Source of the DNA: Gnetum montanum | Taxonomy: Eukaryota; Streptophyta; Gnetopsida; Gnetales; Gnetaceae | Direction: 5' to 3' | DNA: 64,000 bases | Assembly (NCBI GenBank): GCA_015680685.1 | Contig: MNCI01001925.1 | Coordinates: 341,573 to 405,572, forward strand | Shown here: piece after piece, positions 1 through 12,223 of the stretch | Numbering within the stretch: position 1 is the stretch's first letter | Layout of the letters: each line of letters starts with the position of its first letter | Notes under the pieces: generated by a model | What the model was told of the DNA's origin: nothing | The model's database searches: none | What the model saw: only the letters and a program-made list of their open reading frames with translations | Translations under genes and position numbers: made by a program

Positions 1-2085
1 ACCCACTGCAGAGGGATAAACCTTTCTTCTTCTACCTTGCCACATCAGACACATCTATTACAACACTATTATGTCAAAGACGAGACAATGGATTTGACAT
101 TCCAGTGTATTATCTAAGTCATGCATTGATAGCGTATGAGGAAAAATACAACAAGGTGGAGAGAAATTGCCTTTCTCTAGTCTTTGCATTAAAGAAATGG
201 AGGTACTATCTATTTTGTAGCAAGGTTAACATCATTTGCAAGAGCAATGTACACTAGGCTATCACAAACAATCTGTATGAAAGTAGTAGGATAGCCCGGT
301 GGAAAGCTATAATAGCGAAATTCCCTGATGAGCATGTTAGCACTATCAACGTTGTACTTTCACATCTCAATGCTATCTTGCATTTTGACAGCACCTTGAC
401 CACATGAGAAGGTAGTGGAGTTGCCCTCATTATGTTCCCCTCTAGGGAAATGTAACCTTTTTCTTATTGTTTCACGTTCCTTTGTACAAACAACATGGTA
501 GAGTACGAAGGGTTACTCAGGGGCCTCTTAGTAGCCCAAGTTTTAAGCATTCAATACATGGAAATTCGTGGGAATTCACAATTCATTGTGAGTCAAATCA
601 CTAGAGTCTATGCATGCAAGGCTACACACCTGTAGCCCTACTGTGACCAAGCAAAAAATTTTCTTAAATAGTGTACAACAACGGAAGTTCAACACATGTC
701 ATGCAATGAAAAAAAAATATCAGATGCCTTGGCCACCCTAGCATTAAACGTTCCACCACACCTATTCACAAGTTTTCTAGTTTCAATTATTGAGTGTATG
801 GAGCCTATCACTCAGGCGGTACATGTAGCCTCTGTTAGCTTTGCGGGCACCCAAGAGTGGTAGGCTAACATTAAAGCATACTTGCAACATGGTGAGCCTC
901 CAAGAGGATTGACATCTACCTAGAGAGATGTGATCCACAAAAGTGCTCGGCAATATGTGCTCATGGGAGACAACACCTTATGCAAACGCTCCTATGACAG
1001 GATATTGTTGGCATGTGTAAATGAGGAGCAAGCGTAGAAGATCATTAATGAAGTACACGAGTGACTATGTCATGGACACATAGCACCTAGGGCCATGGCT
1101 GCAAAAATCAGATGCCTAGGGTACTATTGGCCTCACATGGAGTGTGATTGCCTAGCCAAAGTTAAGACATGTGATACATGCCAAAGATATGCAAATATCA
1201 TACACATTTCTACTACAAATTTGCATCCAATGTAGATCACGTGGTCTTTATAGCGATGGGGACTAGACATCATGGGACCTATCACGCCTAAGTCTTCCGT
1301 AGGGCATAGCTTCATCATCACTACCACCAAGTATTTTACAAAGTGGGTGGAGGATATTCCCCTGAGGAAGACTACATCCCAGCAAGTTTTCCAGTTCATC
1401 TCAGACAACATTATGATAAGGTTTAGCCTCCCCATGACTATTGTGACCGACAATGGGCCATAGTTTAGTAGTGCAGAAACCATAACCTTCTGCAGCAACC
1501 TTGGCATCAAGCAGTCATTCTTCTTACCATACTATCCATAGGAAAATAGAAAAGCAAAAGCTACGAACAAGTCCATCATCAAATTTCTCAAGAAAATGCC
1601 TAAAAATAGCAAGAGGCGATGACATGAGCAAATCCTCTATGTGCTATGGGCTTATAGGATGATGTGCAGGACTACGATAGGTAAGACACCTTATAGTCTT
1701 GTTTATGGATCTAAAGTAGTGTTACCTCTTGGGTTGCAGGTACCCTCACTTTGGATAATCCTATTGACTATCATGATTGAAGCCCATAAAATGAGTCAAG
1801 GATCATCAACCTCGACTCCATAGAGGAGGAGCTTGTACAGACACTTGGTCGCATAGAGAAATATCAAAACAAGAAATGGCAAAAGAATCATGAAAATCTG
1901 CATCAAAGACCGATATAGAAGAGAGACCTCATTCCTAAGGCTATCCGTGAGCACGTGAACAAATTCTTAGCAAACTGGGAAGGTCCTTTCATGGTCACAA
2001 AAGCATATACGTTATGCTAGTTTATGGGCATGACAATGAAAATGGAGTTACTTAATGCTCACCATATATACAAGCAGAGAAGAAG
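1..2085 (+). pseudogene. pol: Degraded Tat-lineage pol remnant Z (RNase H, second RNase H, integrase)
   Basis: Seen: plus-strand translation, with many stops, follows the same order as the pol genes elsewhere in the window. First comes the end of the ordinary RNase H (PVYYLSHALIAYE, about 100-145), then the archaeal-type RNase H (HFDS and VEYEGLLRG, about 375-525), then integrase. Integrase shows a zinc-binding start (HGHIAPRA near 1075, CDTCQ near 1170), a catalytic core (WGLDIMGP near 1260, TDNGP near 1450) and a C-terminal segment to about 2065. About 33 codons are missing near 325, where AIIAKF runs directly into PDEHV. Several stops are TAG where relatives have CAG (for example near 1251, 1461 and 1540). 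No reverse transcriptase is in view because the window begins inside the gene. It lies opposite in direction to element A, and no LTR could be tied to it. It cannot make a working protein. Confidence 0.85.
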
Positions 2086-2804
2086 GTGGGACAATTGTAA
2101 GGATAAGGAAGGGATAAGGAGAGGGGGAAAAACAAGGTAAGACATCCAATGGAGGGAGAGGTAGGGTTTGCACTTCCAAGTGACCAAACTAGTCTGAGTA
2201 GCCACCTCCAAACACCATGAAGCCTCACCTTCCAATGAAAGTATTCTTGATCAATGCTATCGAAACAAGTAGCCTACAAAACACAACATAGAAGAGGCAG
2301 GCAAGAACAAATGTCCTGATCGTTAAGGAGGGAGGCTATTGAAACAAGCACTATCCAAAACAACAAGGAGAGTGTAGGCCCTAGAAACTGGGACCGCAGT
2401 GAGCAACAAGAGTGCCAATGTTGATTCCGTAGTTCTTGTAGTTGCCGTCGAGAGCTAGATTCATCTTGCTCAAAGGACCATGCAAAAAACATGTTAGACA
2501 AATCTACTAAGCCAATGTTTGGTGATGGAAATGGATGGAGGCCGCTGAGGCTATGGGTAACCATGGTTTTTTCGAGGCCCCAAGCACTGAAACTAATCCA
2601 AGGAGGTGCAGCTATGAAGTGGCTATCATAGCAACATCTCCGAGGGGTCAGTAGTATGCCTTTTGGCATGTCCGAGGAATCAGCAGAATGCCAATGGGGT
2701 AACAGCATCGTATCTGTCCCAACACCTTACTCGTTGCATCTGGTAGGGATGTAGTGCAAGAATGATCACGCCCACTTGCTTCATGGATGGCTAGTTGATA
2801 GACT
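2086..2804. other. Non-coding interval between remnant Z and element A
   Basis: I recognise no domain or LTR end here. A 144-codon open frame on the minus strand (2274-2708) has no recognisable motif, and its composition looks like chance. The stretch is probably 3' untranslated sequence of Z, of A, or both. The missing 3' LTR of A would be expected here or further left, and I could not find its TG...CA ends. Confidence 0.4.
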
Positions 2805-3093
2805 CCAGTTTTAGGTCCTAGTTGACCATTGCTGCTGGTTTTAAGTCTCAGCAGACCGTGGTCCCAGTTTAATGTCTGGGCAGATAGGAATATGCTAGTT
2901 TTACATTGTAGCAGATGATGGAAGGACTAGTTTATGGTCCTAGCAGACCATGCGGTGGGTGTCAGTTTTATGTTGTGACCCAGGTATAAGTCTGTGCTGG
3001 TTTAGCATCTCAGTAGACATGTGCTTACCTTTTCCAGTTTAGTGTCTTGGCGAACACGTGCAAGAGCTACCAATTTTACGTCATAGTGGACGT
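2805..3093 (+). repeat. Array of about nine hairpin motifs downstream of pol A
   Basis: Units of about 30 bp each begin with a form of CYAGTTTA followed by a short hairpin with a 6-nt loop. The clearest is ATGGTC/GACCAT (2934-2939 with 2946-2951). The last is ACGTC/GACGT (3078-3082 with 3089-3093). Others pair GGTC/GACC (near 2815) and GTCT/AGAC (near 2847). At least one unit, near 2965, does not pair. The array lies between the pol stop and the place where the 3' LTR should be, as in elements B, C, D and F. The strand given is the one on which the CYAGTTTA form reads. Confidence 0.8.
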
Positions 3094-3123
3094 TTGTTAC
3101 CTTGTTTTGAGCTAGGTTGATGT

Positions 3124-6100
3124 TTAGATGTAATACCACTTTAGGTACAGATGATTCGCCAGATTTGGTAGTTCGTTGCCATCGGTGTCTACTAACTTGA
3201 ATGCTCTGTTGCCGTATGCATCGATGACTAGGAGAGGGCCTTCCCAGTTTGCAAAGAACTTTCCTATTGGTTCACGAATGGCCTTGAGAACTAAATCTCC
3301 TTTCTTGATCAATCATTGATGCAGGTTGTGCTTATGCTTCTGTTGCTGTTTGTCTTGATATCTCTTGATGGTGTTGAGCGTCTGGATGCATTTCTCCTCC
3401 ACTAAGTCTAAATCCACAATTCTAGACTCATTGTGTTGAGTCTCATTTATAACCATAGATAGGACCATCCACAATGAGGGAATCTGTAATTCCAAGGGCA
3501 ACATTGCTTCGGATCCATAGACCAGGCTATAGGGCGTCTTGTTTGTAGCTGTTCTGCATGTCATACGATACGCCCATAGCACATAGAGGATTTTTTCATA
3601 TCATCGCTTCTTATTACTATCTAGCATTTTCTTGAGCAAATTGATGATAACCTTGTTTGTTGCCTCTACTTGACCATTTTCTTATGGGTAATAAGGTGAA
3701 AAAAAATATTTTCTAATACCAAGATTATCGCAAAAAGATTTGGTTTCTGAGCTACTAAATTGTGGTCTGTTGTCAGTCACAATAGTCGTAGGGAGTCCAA
3801 ATCTGGTTACAATATTGTCTACGATGAAGTGGCAAACCTGTTGAGATGTGATCTTTCATAGGGGGATAGCCTCAACCCACTTTGTAAAATACTTAGTGGC
3901 AGTGACAGAAGATTTAGGTGAGACGGGGCCTATGATGTCTAGTCCCCATCGTTGGAATGGCCAAGTGATTTGAGTAGTGTGTAACTCAGTTGGTGACACA
4001 TGCATTAGATTTGCATAATGCTGACATGTGTTACACGTCTTAACCTTGGCAAGGTTTTCTTTTTCCATGTACGACCAATAATACCCTAAGCGTTTGATCT
4101 TAGTAGTCATTGCTCGCGGGGCTACGTGTTCTCCGCACATCCCTTCATGGACTTCGCTAACTATTTGCTGTGCTTGGTCACTATTAACATAGGTAAGAAA
4201 TACCCCATCGAAGGAGCTTCTACAGAGAGTACTATCTCCAAGGATGACATATTGCCTGGCACGTTTGCGCATGACATCTTTTTGTGCATGTGTTAGCCCG
4301 TGCAGTGGTTTGCCATGCAGAAGGTAAGTTTTAATGTTGTCATACCATTCTGACGTTCCTTCCATGTTTAATGAGGTAATTTATGCCACTTGAATGGTAG
4401 GCTCTGTACATTCTATCATTAAAGTGGGACAAGTGGAAAACAAGTGTGGTGGCACATTTAACGCCAGAGTTGCCAGTGCATCAGCAATAACTTTTTGGTT
4501 CCACGGCACATGTTGAGCATCGGTTGTCACGAATTGCTTCAGGAAATCTTTAGGCATATCACAATAGGGCTATAGGTGTATAGCCTTGCAGGCATAGACT
4601 CCTATGATTTGATTTATTACCAACATCGAATCACCTCAGATTGCCAAGTGTCGAACGTTGACTTCTCTAGCTGTCAAGAATCCCCTGAGGAGCCCCTCAT
4701 ACTCTACCACATTGTTCATACAAGGGAAGGTTAGATGGTAAGCTGATAGATGCACATCCTCAGGAGAAAGCATAATAACAGTGGCTGCACTACCACCTCT
4801 AGTGGTTGAAGCTCTATCAAAATATAACATCGCTGCAAGGCCTGTTGATACAGGGCTTAAATTGTGTACATGTTCATCTGGGAATTCTGGCTCTATTGTA
4901 GCTTCATCGTTAACTGGTGACATTGCTAACTGGTCAGTTATGGCTTGGCCTTTGGTGGATGACTGGCCAACATAATGTAAATCGAACTCAGCCATGATAG
5001 CTTTCCAATAAGCTATTCTACTACTTTCATAAAAATTATTAGAGATAGTCCACAAAACGTTACTTTTACAAATTATGTTGACCTAACTATAGAAAATATA
5101 ATGCCTACATTTCTTAAGTGTGAAAACTAATGCCAAATAGTTACACTCCACTTCGTTGTACCTTGTTTCATACACAAATAGAGTATGACTGGGATAATAG
5201 ATAGGTTCTTCTGACCCATCATTCCTTTTCTGGCAAAGTAATGTAGCTTTAGACACATCCGAGTTAGCTAGATAAATGTAGAAAGGCTGATACCTTTGTG
5301 GTGGGAAAACCATTGGTAAATGTTGTAGCTCTTCTTTTAAGTTGTCAAATGGATGCTGGCAGTCATCAGTCCATTCAAAATTGACACCCTTCTTCAAAAG
5401 ATGTTGCATGGGGTGCAATTTATTTGTTAACTTTGAAATGAACCACCTGATGAACTGAAGCCTACCCTGTAACCCACGTAGTTCCTTAAGATTTGTTAGT
5501 GGCTTCAACTCAACGATGGCTTTAACCTTGTTGGTGTTGACTTGGATGCCAGTCTCTGATACCACAAACCCCAACATACATCCGATTTTGACTTCGAATA
5601 CACATTTCTTTGGGTTAAGCCATAAGTCATGTTGGAGACATTATTTAAGGACTAACTCTAGGTCTTGTGAATGAACTTCTGACTTTATAAATTTGATAGT
5701 TATGTCATCTACATAGTCGTTCAATCTCCCTAAGAGGTAATCACTAAAGATGTATGTCATGGCTCATTGATATGTTGCTCCAACGTTCTTTAACCTGAAA
5801 GGAATCATGGTGTAGCAAAAGGTCCTCCAGGGCATCATGAATGTTGTGGTCAATTGGTGCCCAGGGTTAATACAAATTTGATTATAGCTTGAGAAACCAT
5901 CCATAAAGGATAGAAGCGCATGGCTAGCTATTGTGTCGATTAGTTGGTTGATACTCGGTAACAGGAAGTTGTCCTTAATTGTAGCTTTGTTCAGATCTCA
6001 GAAGTCTATGCAGATGCGTATGCCTCCCATTTTCTTAGAGACAACTACAATGTTGGACACCCAATTGGAGTAATCAACCGCACAGATGAAATCGGCCTGA

Positions 6101-6600
6101 TATAACTTGGTGATTTCATCATGCACTGCTAGCGTGATTTCCAGCTTAATCTTTCATGCCTTCTATCTAATTGGTTTGATGTGTGGGTCTAAGATGATGT
6201 TGTGCTATATGAATCTTGAGTTTAAACCTGGCATTTCTTCATATGACCACGTGAATACAACAGTGTTTCTTTGGAGCACTTGGGTCATGTCATTCTGCAT
6301 CTATTGGTCTAGGAGAGAACTAACCTTCAGAGTTGTATTTTCTCCTTTGTGTGTAACCACAAGGACCTCTCTGAGAGGGTCCTTAGTTACATCACCAACC
6401 TCCAGGTCAAGTGTTTGGGTCAGATGTTCTAGCCAGTCTGGGGATGCTTCCAATGTTGCTATGATTGCGTCATAAAGAGAAAGGTTTGTTCCTACTAGCA
6501 TGCGATCGTACTATCTAATGACCTTCCAATGTGGCCCTGTTAATACTAAGGGTGTGGATAAAGCTGCGTCCGTTTGTGAGTGATCCTGTAAACCGCCAAA
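3124..6600 (-). pseudogene. pol: Element A pol: reverse transcriptase, two RNase H domains, integrase (broken)
   Basis: Reading leftwards, the frame starts near 6600 with a linker. Reverse transcriptase follows with an intact YVDD active-site box at about 5704-5715, then the ordinary RNase H (GLQGRLQFIRWF to LALVFTLKKC, 5577-5083). Next is the archaeal-type RNase H (FDRASTTRGG, VEYEGLLRG, 5055-4400), then integrase with a zinc-binding start (GEHVAPRA, CNTCQHY, near 4130-4010), a core (WGLDIIGP near 3940) and a C-terminal WEGP segment ending at a stop at 3124. Two RNase H domains in this order are typical of the plant Tat lineage. The frame is interrupted by several stops and shifts, so no full polyprotein could be made. 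It lies downstream of gag-protease (12224-15958) on the same strand, separated by 5.6 kb that holds an antisense gene. Confidence 0.9.
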
Positions 6601-6689
6601 AAAGGAAGTTGCTACATCTTTTTTTCCACTGATCTGTTAAATGATAAAATTTTGTTTGTTTTGTGTTAGGATGCCGTGTTAGAGAAGTT

Positions 6690-6912
6690 TTCAGTTTAAG
6701 GTCTTAGTGGACCGTTACAAAAGTTTTGTAAAAAGAAATTTTGTAAAAAGAAAATGCTAAGCGTATGAAATGAGATGAGATGTGCAACATGGCATGTCTA
6801 GCATGTCAAAATGGTTGGATTTGAATTTTGCACTAACTGTAGTTAATGAGGTTGGATTACGAGGTGATAAGCTATGCATTAGTTTAGGGTCATTTTGGAC
6901 CGTAACGCAAAT
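6690..6912 (+). repeat. Two hairpin motifs in the spacer upstream of pol A
   Basis: One copy near 6690-6718 (CAGTTTAAGGTC, loop TTAGTG, then GACC) and one near 6882-6910 (TAGTTTAGGGTC, loop ATTTTG, then GACC). They use the same GGTC/GACC stem with two different 6-nt loops, linking the loop type seen downstream of pol with the type seen on the far side of the antisense gene. Confidence 0.7.
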
Positions 6913-7165
6913 GATATATCTGACATTAATGCCCAGACCATCACATTTTATGTCATACTAACACACGCATTTCAGGAAATTTCCGTGTCAATTGGGTAGA
7001 AATAAATAGTTGGTTTCGAGAATCTTGTTTATAAGCTAGTGGTTCATACTCAAAACAGGTTACTAATATCGCGACTCTGAACTTGGTTATAGTGAGAAGA
7101 GAGCATAAACAAGGCGTGAGTAGATGATTTTACAAGGACTTTGTTCAATTTCGACCTTTGCAATA

Positions 7166-10100
7166 ATGGCACCCAAGGTTAAAGGCAAGAATGCTAAGTT
7201 GGCTAGCATAGACGAGATGTAGGAGAGTGTGCAGCGAGTTTCACAGGCCAGAGTAGAAGCTCTGGATGTTACCCCACTTAACTGATAAGTCGCTATTCAC
7301 CCTTCCTTCTTTCTTTTTTTTTGTTTTTACACAATTGTTATGTTTTTTGCAGCGTTGTTATTTGTCCATTTTGGGTTCTAATGTTGTATCATGGTGTTAA
7401 TGTCTATCTGCACGAACTAAACTATTGTTTTAAGGTTTAGGCGATAAGAAATAATGTTGTACAGAGATAAGATGTAGCGTGTAAATGTAACACAATGAGA
7501 GTTTCTATGATAATGATATGTTATGTTAGAGTAATACGCAATATTTTCTTTCGTCACCTTTGTCAGAGATGGACCTTGAGCTGTTACAAGGGTTTAGGCG
7601 ATTTTGGCTATGTGCCTCAAGTATACACTGTAATTTTCCAGGAATTGTGCGAGCCCTAGTGTGGCGTAAAAAATATTCCTGTCTAGATTTTATCTAATAG
7701 TAGTACATTTGTATTTTACACTATTATGTTAAAGCCCATCCTAATCATTTTGGACATCGTGGGCATTCTGTGCTACGTTCTTGTCCCCGTGGCCAATGTT
7801 CCTCCCCCTCATGCTCATCTAAAGGGGGAGGCGGTATGGTTTCGAAGAGGCGCACGGGAATTTTTGCAATTTCTGCTTTGCAACTATAGCATAATCATTT
7901 GGTCGCATCTACCGTGTGATGAAGCTGTAGCTATTTTAGAGATGTTATTGGTCGGTTCAACGCAGAGCATCTTAGTGTTTCTGTCTGATGACGCGATTGA
8001 AACTATGCGGGCATAGGACCGTGAATAGAATGTCAAGGGTTTAAGGTGTTTAAGCTAGATCTAGGAAATGCCTAGGTTTAACTATTATCATGCCTATAAC
8101 ANAGATCTAGGAAATGCCTAGGTTTAACTATTATCATGCCTATAACACTCTATTCATGGCTCTTCATCCCACAACTTACTTCCAGAATCCTCCTAGTACC
8201 GTGCATTACGCAGGTGGGTAAGTTTAGTTTCACTTCACAGTTATGTAATGCTAACTACTATTTAGATGTGTATTGAGTTTAAAGAATTTTTTATGTTTCT
8301 GACATAGGTTTTTTATCAATGAAAATGGTCTTATGGGCAACAATGACACATTGTCGTTGGCTGAGACTACTATAAGGGAATTTACCTCTATCAGCAATGT
8401 GTGAGCTGCCGCTATGGGACATCTGGCGTTCGAGATTCTAGAATACCCTACTCATTATGCCGACTTCTTTTCTAGGTGCAAGAAACTCAAATGGCTAGAT
8501 AGGGAGTGGACTCTAGATCCTCCCCTCACTGCTGTTGATGTACAAAGGAAAATTCCTCCGTTTCCTTTACCTTTTGGGCCTGGTAAGCTTTGTCATAATA
8601 ATGAATTGTCTCAATATTGTGTGAGATCATGTAAAATTGTTTTGGTTTAACTATGGATTTGTGTTAATAGTTAGGGAATCATGGGAGATTACGATTATGG
8701 CTTCGAGTCACGAGGCCAGTAGTCTCTTCTTCCGTTATGGTTACATAAAGGAGGTGCAACGTTGGATTGGCCATAGAGCAGCCCCGATTGTAGTAACCAA
8801 TAACATTTGGGAAGCTGGATTGATGGACCTTTTTCTAGCCATAACCCCTAATGTTACTGCAGGTGAAATGTTAACCCTGGTCAACTCCTTTAACAAGGAA
8901 GCTGAGCATCTCTGCGTACGCGTATGTAATGTGCACATAAATTTTGACATTGACGCTCAACTGTTCACTGATTTCTTTGGGGTCCCCTCCAATAGTTTTC
9001 CCATAGATGAAAGGTCGAAGAGGAGCTCCAAGATCCAGAAGGAGATAGAGGACTGGCTGGGGGTTCAGAAAGAAAGTAAATGGTTCCCCGGTGATAGGAT
9101 TATGTTGGCAGTGGCCAACACCGTTTACCCCCATTTTCGGGCTCGGGCCTTCCCCAAGACACTCTCGCAGGGGAGATTCCTCATGATTGAGCAGGCCTAA
9201 ATCATGCGAGAGGTCTTAGAGGAGGCGACATGCTTCAATTGGATGAGCTATTTTGCTGAAGGCTCGCACATTGAGATGATCAGGCTTCACCAAAAGCTTG
9301 AAACCCATTTGAATGTGCATTTTGCCTTCTTCATAGCTTGCTTCTAGCATTTTGCCAAATTTCTGGTGGTCCAAAGGGATGGGGTCTGGGTGCAATAGGA
9401 TCACACCCAGATCTCCAAACCATGGATCTCCCATATTTTTGGCACTATCTGGTTGTAAGACCCACCTGAGGGGATAGGGGAGTCATTGTCGATGATGACC
9501 AAGAGTATGGTTGCACCTCAAACCTGGGGCCAAGATAGTGTGGGTGGAGCACCTCCCTCTTACACCAGTGACATGTCGAGAGGGAAGCACCTGGTTGCTG
9601 AGATAGTGGATTCACCAGTGCCACAGAAAAAGGCTCTTTTGAATGAGGGATCTTCCGAGCTAGTGGGCGGTGTCGAGAGGAAAATGCAGATCAGATTTTA
9701 GAGGAGCAATCCTCCAAGTGGTAAGTGTGAAGATGTATTAACGGTTACGGTTTGTGTGGAGATGCTGTTATGTAGCGTAACATTCATTGAATAAAAATTG
9801 CAATCCTATGTTAACTAGCCATGTTATCTGATAGTGAGGGAAAAGGTTGCAGACCGGTTGACCCTTGAAATAGGGGCTATGATCTTACGGTGTGGAGAAG
9901 GGGCCTTGATCTTGGAAGAAGAGGCCCCAGTTAATAAGAAGAGGAGTGCACAACCTCCTGTGCGTGAAGAGGAGATAGCTGTGGAGGATGCTGAAGTTCT
10001 TTCGGCTAGAATTAACTGAGGCAAGTGGTTTGTCTCTTAATAAAATTAATTTTTATTTTGTACTAGTTGTTGTAATATCTCAGTTATACCTTTTGTCTTG

Positions 10101-11439
10101 TGTAACAGGTGACGAGAGCGTTCCCTTAACAACAGTGGTGACTCAATCCTGGGGTGAATTTCTTGATAAATTCATCTTTATGGAAGGGGTCGTTCAAGAT
10201 ATGATTGGTTGCTTAGAGTGAATCGATCCTGAAGCTGGTACACTATGATCATTATGCAGAGGTTGTATTACTATGACATTATGCTACTTAATTATGCCTA
10301 ACTATTATTTTCATGTTATTAGGAGCTCGCCTCAGGTGGGACCCATTACACCTATTGATTTAGACAGTATTGGGCCCTCATCAACAGTGACCGTTGTGCC
10401 CTACAACATTTACGAAGAAATGTGTAAATGTGCTTTACGCTCAACTTGCTCCTTATGGGAGTGTCAGAGTGTAAATGAGGACCTCTAGAAGAGATTGCAG
10501 AGGTCAGAGAAGGAGAGAATGGCTCTATGCGATGAGGCTAGGGATGTAGGATCACGGAATAAGTTCTTGCAAGCCCAGGAAATGGGAGGTGAATACTGGA
10601 GAATAGCTGTCATTAACTACGCCCGTTACTAGGCTGTTGTCAGGAACAACATCCAAACTAGTCGTGAACTAGTTGAACAATGCATCCAGATGGACCTCCT
10701 TGCTCAGAAGAACCAGGACTAGAAGGATTATAGCGTGAGTGTACAAGAGTGGGGGTAGACGCAGAAGGATCATAAACATGTTTACAACCGAGAAAGCGCT
10801 GCCTACCGTCAACACTATAGGGATTCTGCCATTGAGGCTCAATCCCTTCGACTGTTTCTTGATGTTATAGGTGCTTCCAAGGCATTTGAAAAGTTCCAGG
10901 AGCAAGTGATGGTGAGTGCCTCTCTGGAAAGGGAAGTTACTCTTCCTGGAGGTGAGACTACCATCCCTTCCTTCTTCCCTGAACCACTCCGATGGACTCT
11001 CATGAAGAAGGGGAAGGTAAAGGCTAGAACTAATCTAGGATATGGGGTTTGGTCTAAGCTCACCGAGGAAGGAATCATGCACCATCTGTGGATTGGCTTA
11101 GAACAAGTTCCCTTTGTTGTTGATGTTGGGCCATCATGGGTGAGTTGTAGTATTATTTTGTTTTGTTATACCTAGTTTTGAAAACAATGTTAATCTATGT
11201 GCCATGTTTGATTGCAGGAACAACCTGAGGAAATTCCTCGACAAGATGAAGCTAACAAAAGTGGTAACCCTCACGAAGAGGGTTTGTAGGAGACAGAGCA
11301 TGCTAAAGGGTCTCACAAAGAGGATCGCCCTTGTGAAGGGGTTCCTTGTGCAAAGGGTGGCCTTTATGAGGACGACCTCCTCGGAGTAGAAATTGAACTA
11401 GGGGATACAGGAGATAGTGGTAGTAAGGGGGATGCATAA
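7166..11439 (+). pseudogene. Antisense multi-exon gene of element A (homologue of 55591-60204)
   Basis: The gene lies antisense between protease and reverse transcriptase of A. Exon 1 starts MAPKVKGKNAK at 7166. Exon 2 (from about 7717) reads ILIILDIVGILCY, then VWFRRGAREFLQFLL and IIIWSH, a pattern like FCP1/NIF-type HAD phosphatases. Exon 3 runs about 8309-8582. Exon 4 is about 8671-9720 and includes DLFLAITPNVTAGEM, IEDWLGV and PHFRARAFPKTLSQ, with a GTAAGT donor at 9721. An acidic exon follows (about 9835-10015), then a small one near 10110-10240, a long helical one (10322-11139) and an acidic tail from 11218. Reading through a TAG at 11287, the tail ends at 11439. Introns fall at positions matching D. 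Stops such as those at 9198 and 11287 and the doubled 45 bp around 8102 break it as assembled. Function is unknown; the phosphatase likeness is my inference from pattern. Confidence 0.7.
8057..8147. other. 45-bp direct duplication around a single N (contig join)
   Basis: Bases 8057-8101 are repeated exactly at 8103-8147 with one N at 8102 between them. A perfect duplication meeting at a single N is best read as two contig ends that overlap but were not merged. Removing one copy gives a better match to the antisense gene of D in this exon. Confidence 0.85.
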
Positions 11440-11699
11440 TGGAGTAACCTAATGTTTTATTGTGGTGAAGAAAAGAGACTATTTTTCTTCTTTTTAACAT
11501 ATTCAAGATAAATTTTGGTATTAATGTTAATGTTCTTTTCATTTTTTTCTTTTTATGTAAAATGTATCGTAGGTTTTAACATTGTGATAAGTTGTGGTTA
11601 GTTTTGAGAGCATAGCATCAATGTGGTTACTAGTTTGAAATTGTCACAGACTGTTAAATTGTTTAAATGTAAAACATAAATGATATTGATACTTTAAGG

Positions 11700-12040
11700 A
11701 CATTTTGGGCCCCTTTTTGTTGTTTTTAATTTTAAAGTATGAAAAGTAAGTGTAAATTGGATTCCAGTATAGAGCGTGAGTGAAATTTCCATTCTAAGCG
11801 TAAATGGGATTTAGATACAAAGGGTAAGTGAAATTGCTAGTTTAATGCCATTTCAGGCCATAGCTGATTCAAGTGCCATGCGTAAATGAACTTGCTAGTT
11901 TAGGGCCATTTTGGGCCTTTGCGTAATTCGAGAATGAAATGTAGCAGGTTGCTAGTTTAAGGCCATTTTGGGCCATTGCATAATTGAGTGCGAAGTGTAG
12001 ATACAGTTGCTAGTTTAAGGCCATTTCAGGCCATTGCATA
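11700..12040 (+). repeat. Hairpin motifs of the GGCC type between antisense gene and protease of A
   Basis: At least four copies of GCTAGTTTAAGGCC followed by loop ATTTTG or ATTTCA and then GGCC (near 11839, 11893, 11950 and 12011), and a partial one near 11700. Stem arms are GGCC/GGCC. Orientation matches the arrays downstream of pol. The copies are spaced about 55-60 bp apart, wider than in the other arrays. Confidence 0.75.
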
Positions 12041-12223
12041 ATAGGAGTAAAGAAGATAAAAACATAAAGCTAAACACAAAGGTAAACAAGAGCATAATGA
12101 AATTAACTTGCAGAAAGCGTAAATACATGCGTAAACATAAGAAGCATAGACAATAAGCATAAACAGAGTGATTGATGAGACCTTAGTAGTTAGGCAACAT
12201 TGTTTTACTTGCTAACTCCGTAA

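Noticed and set aside
2274-2708. 144-codon minus-strand frame near the left end
   Set aside because: No recognisable domain, no homologue in the matching region of D, and composition like non-coding DNA.
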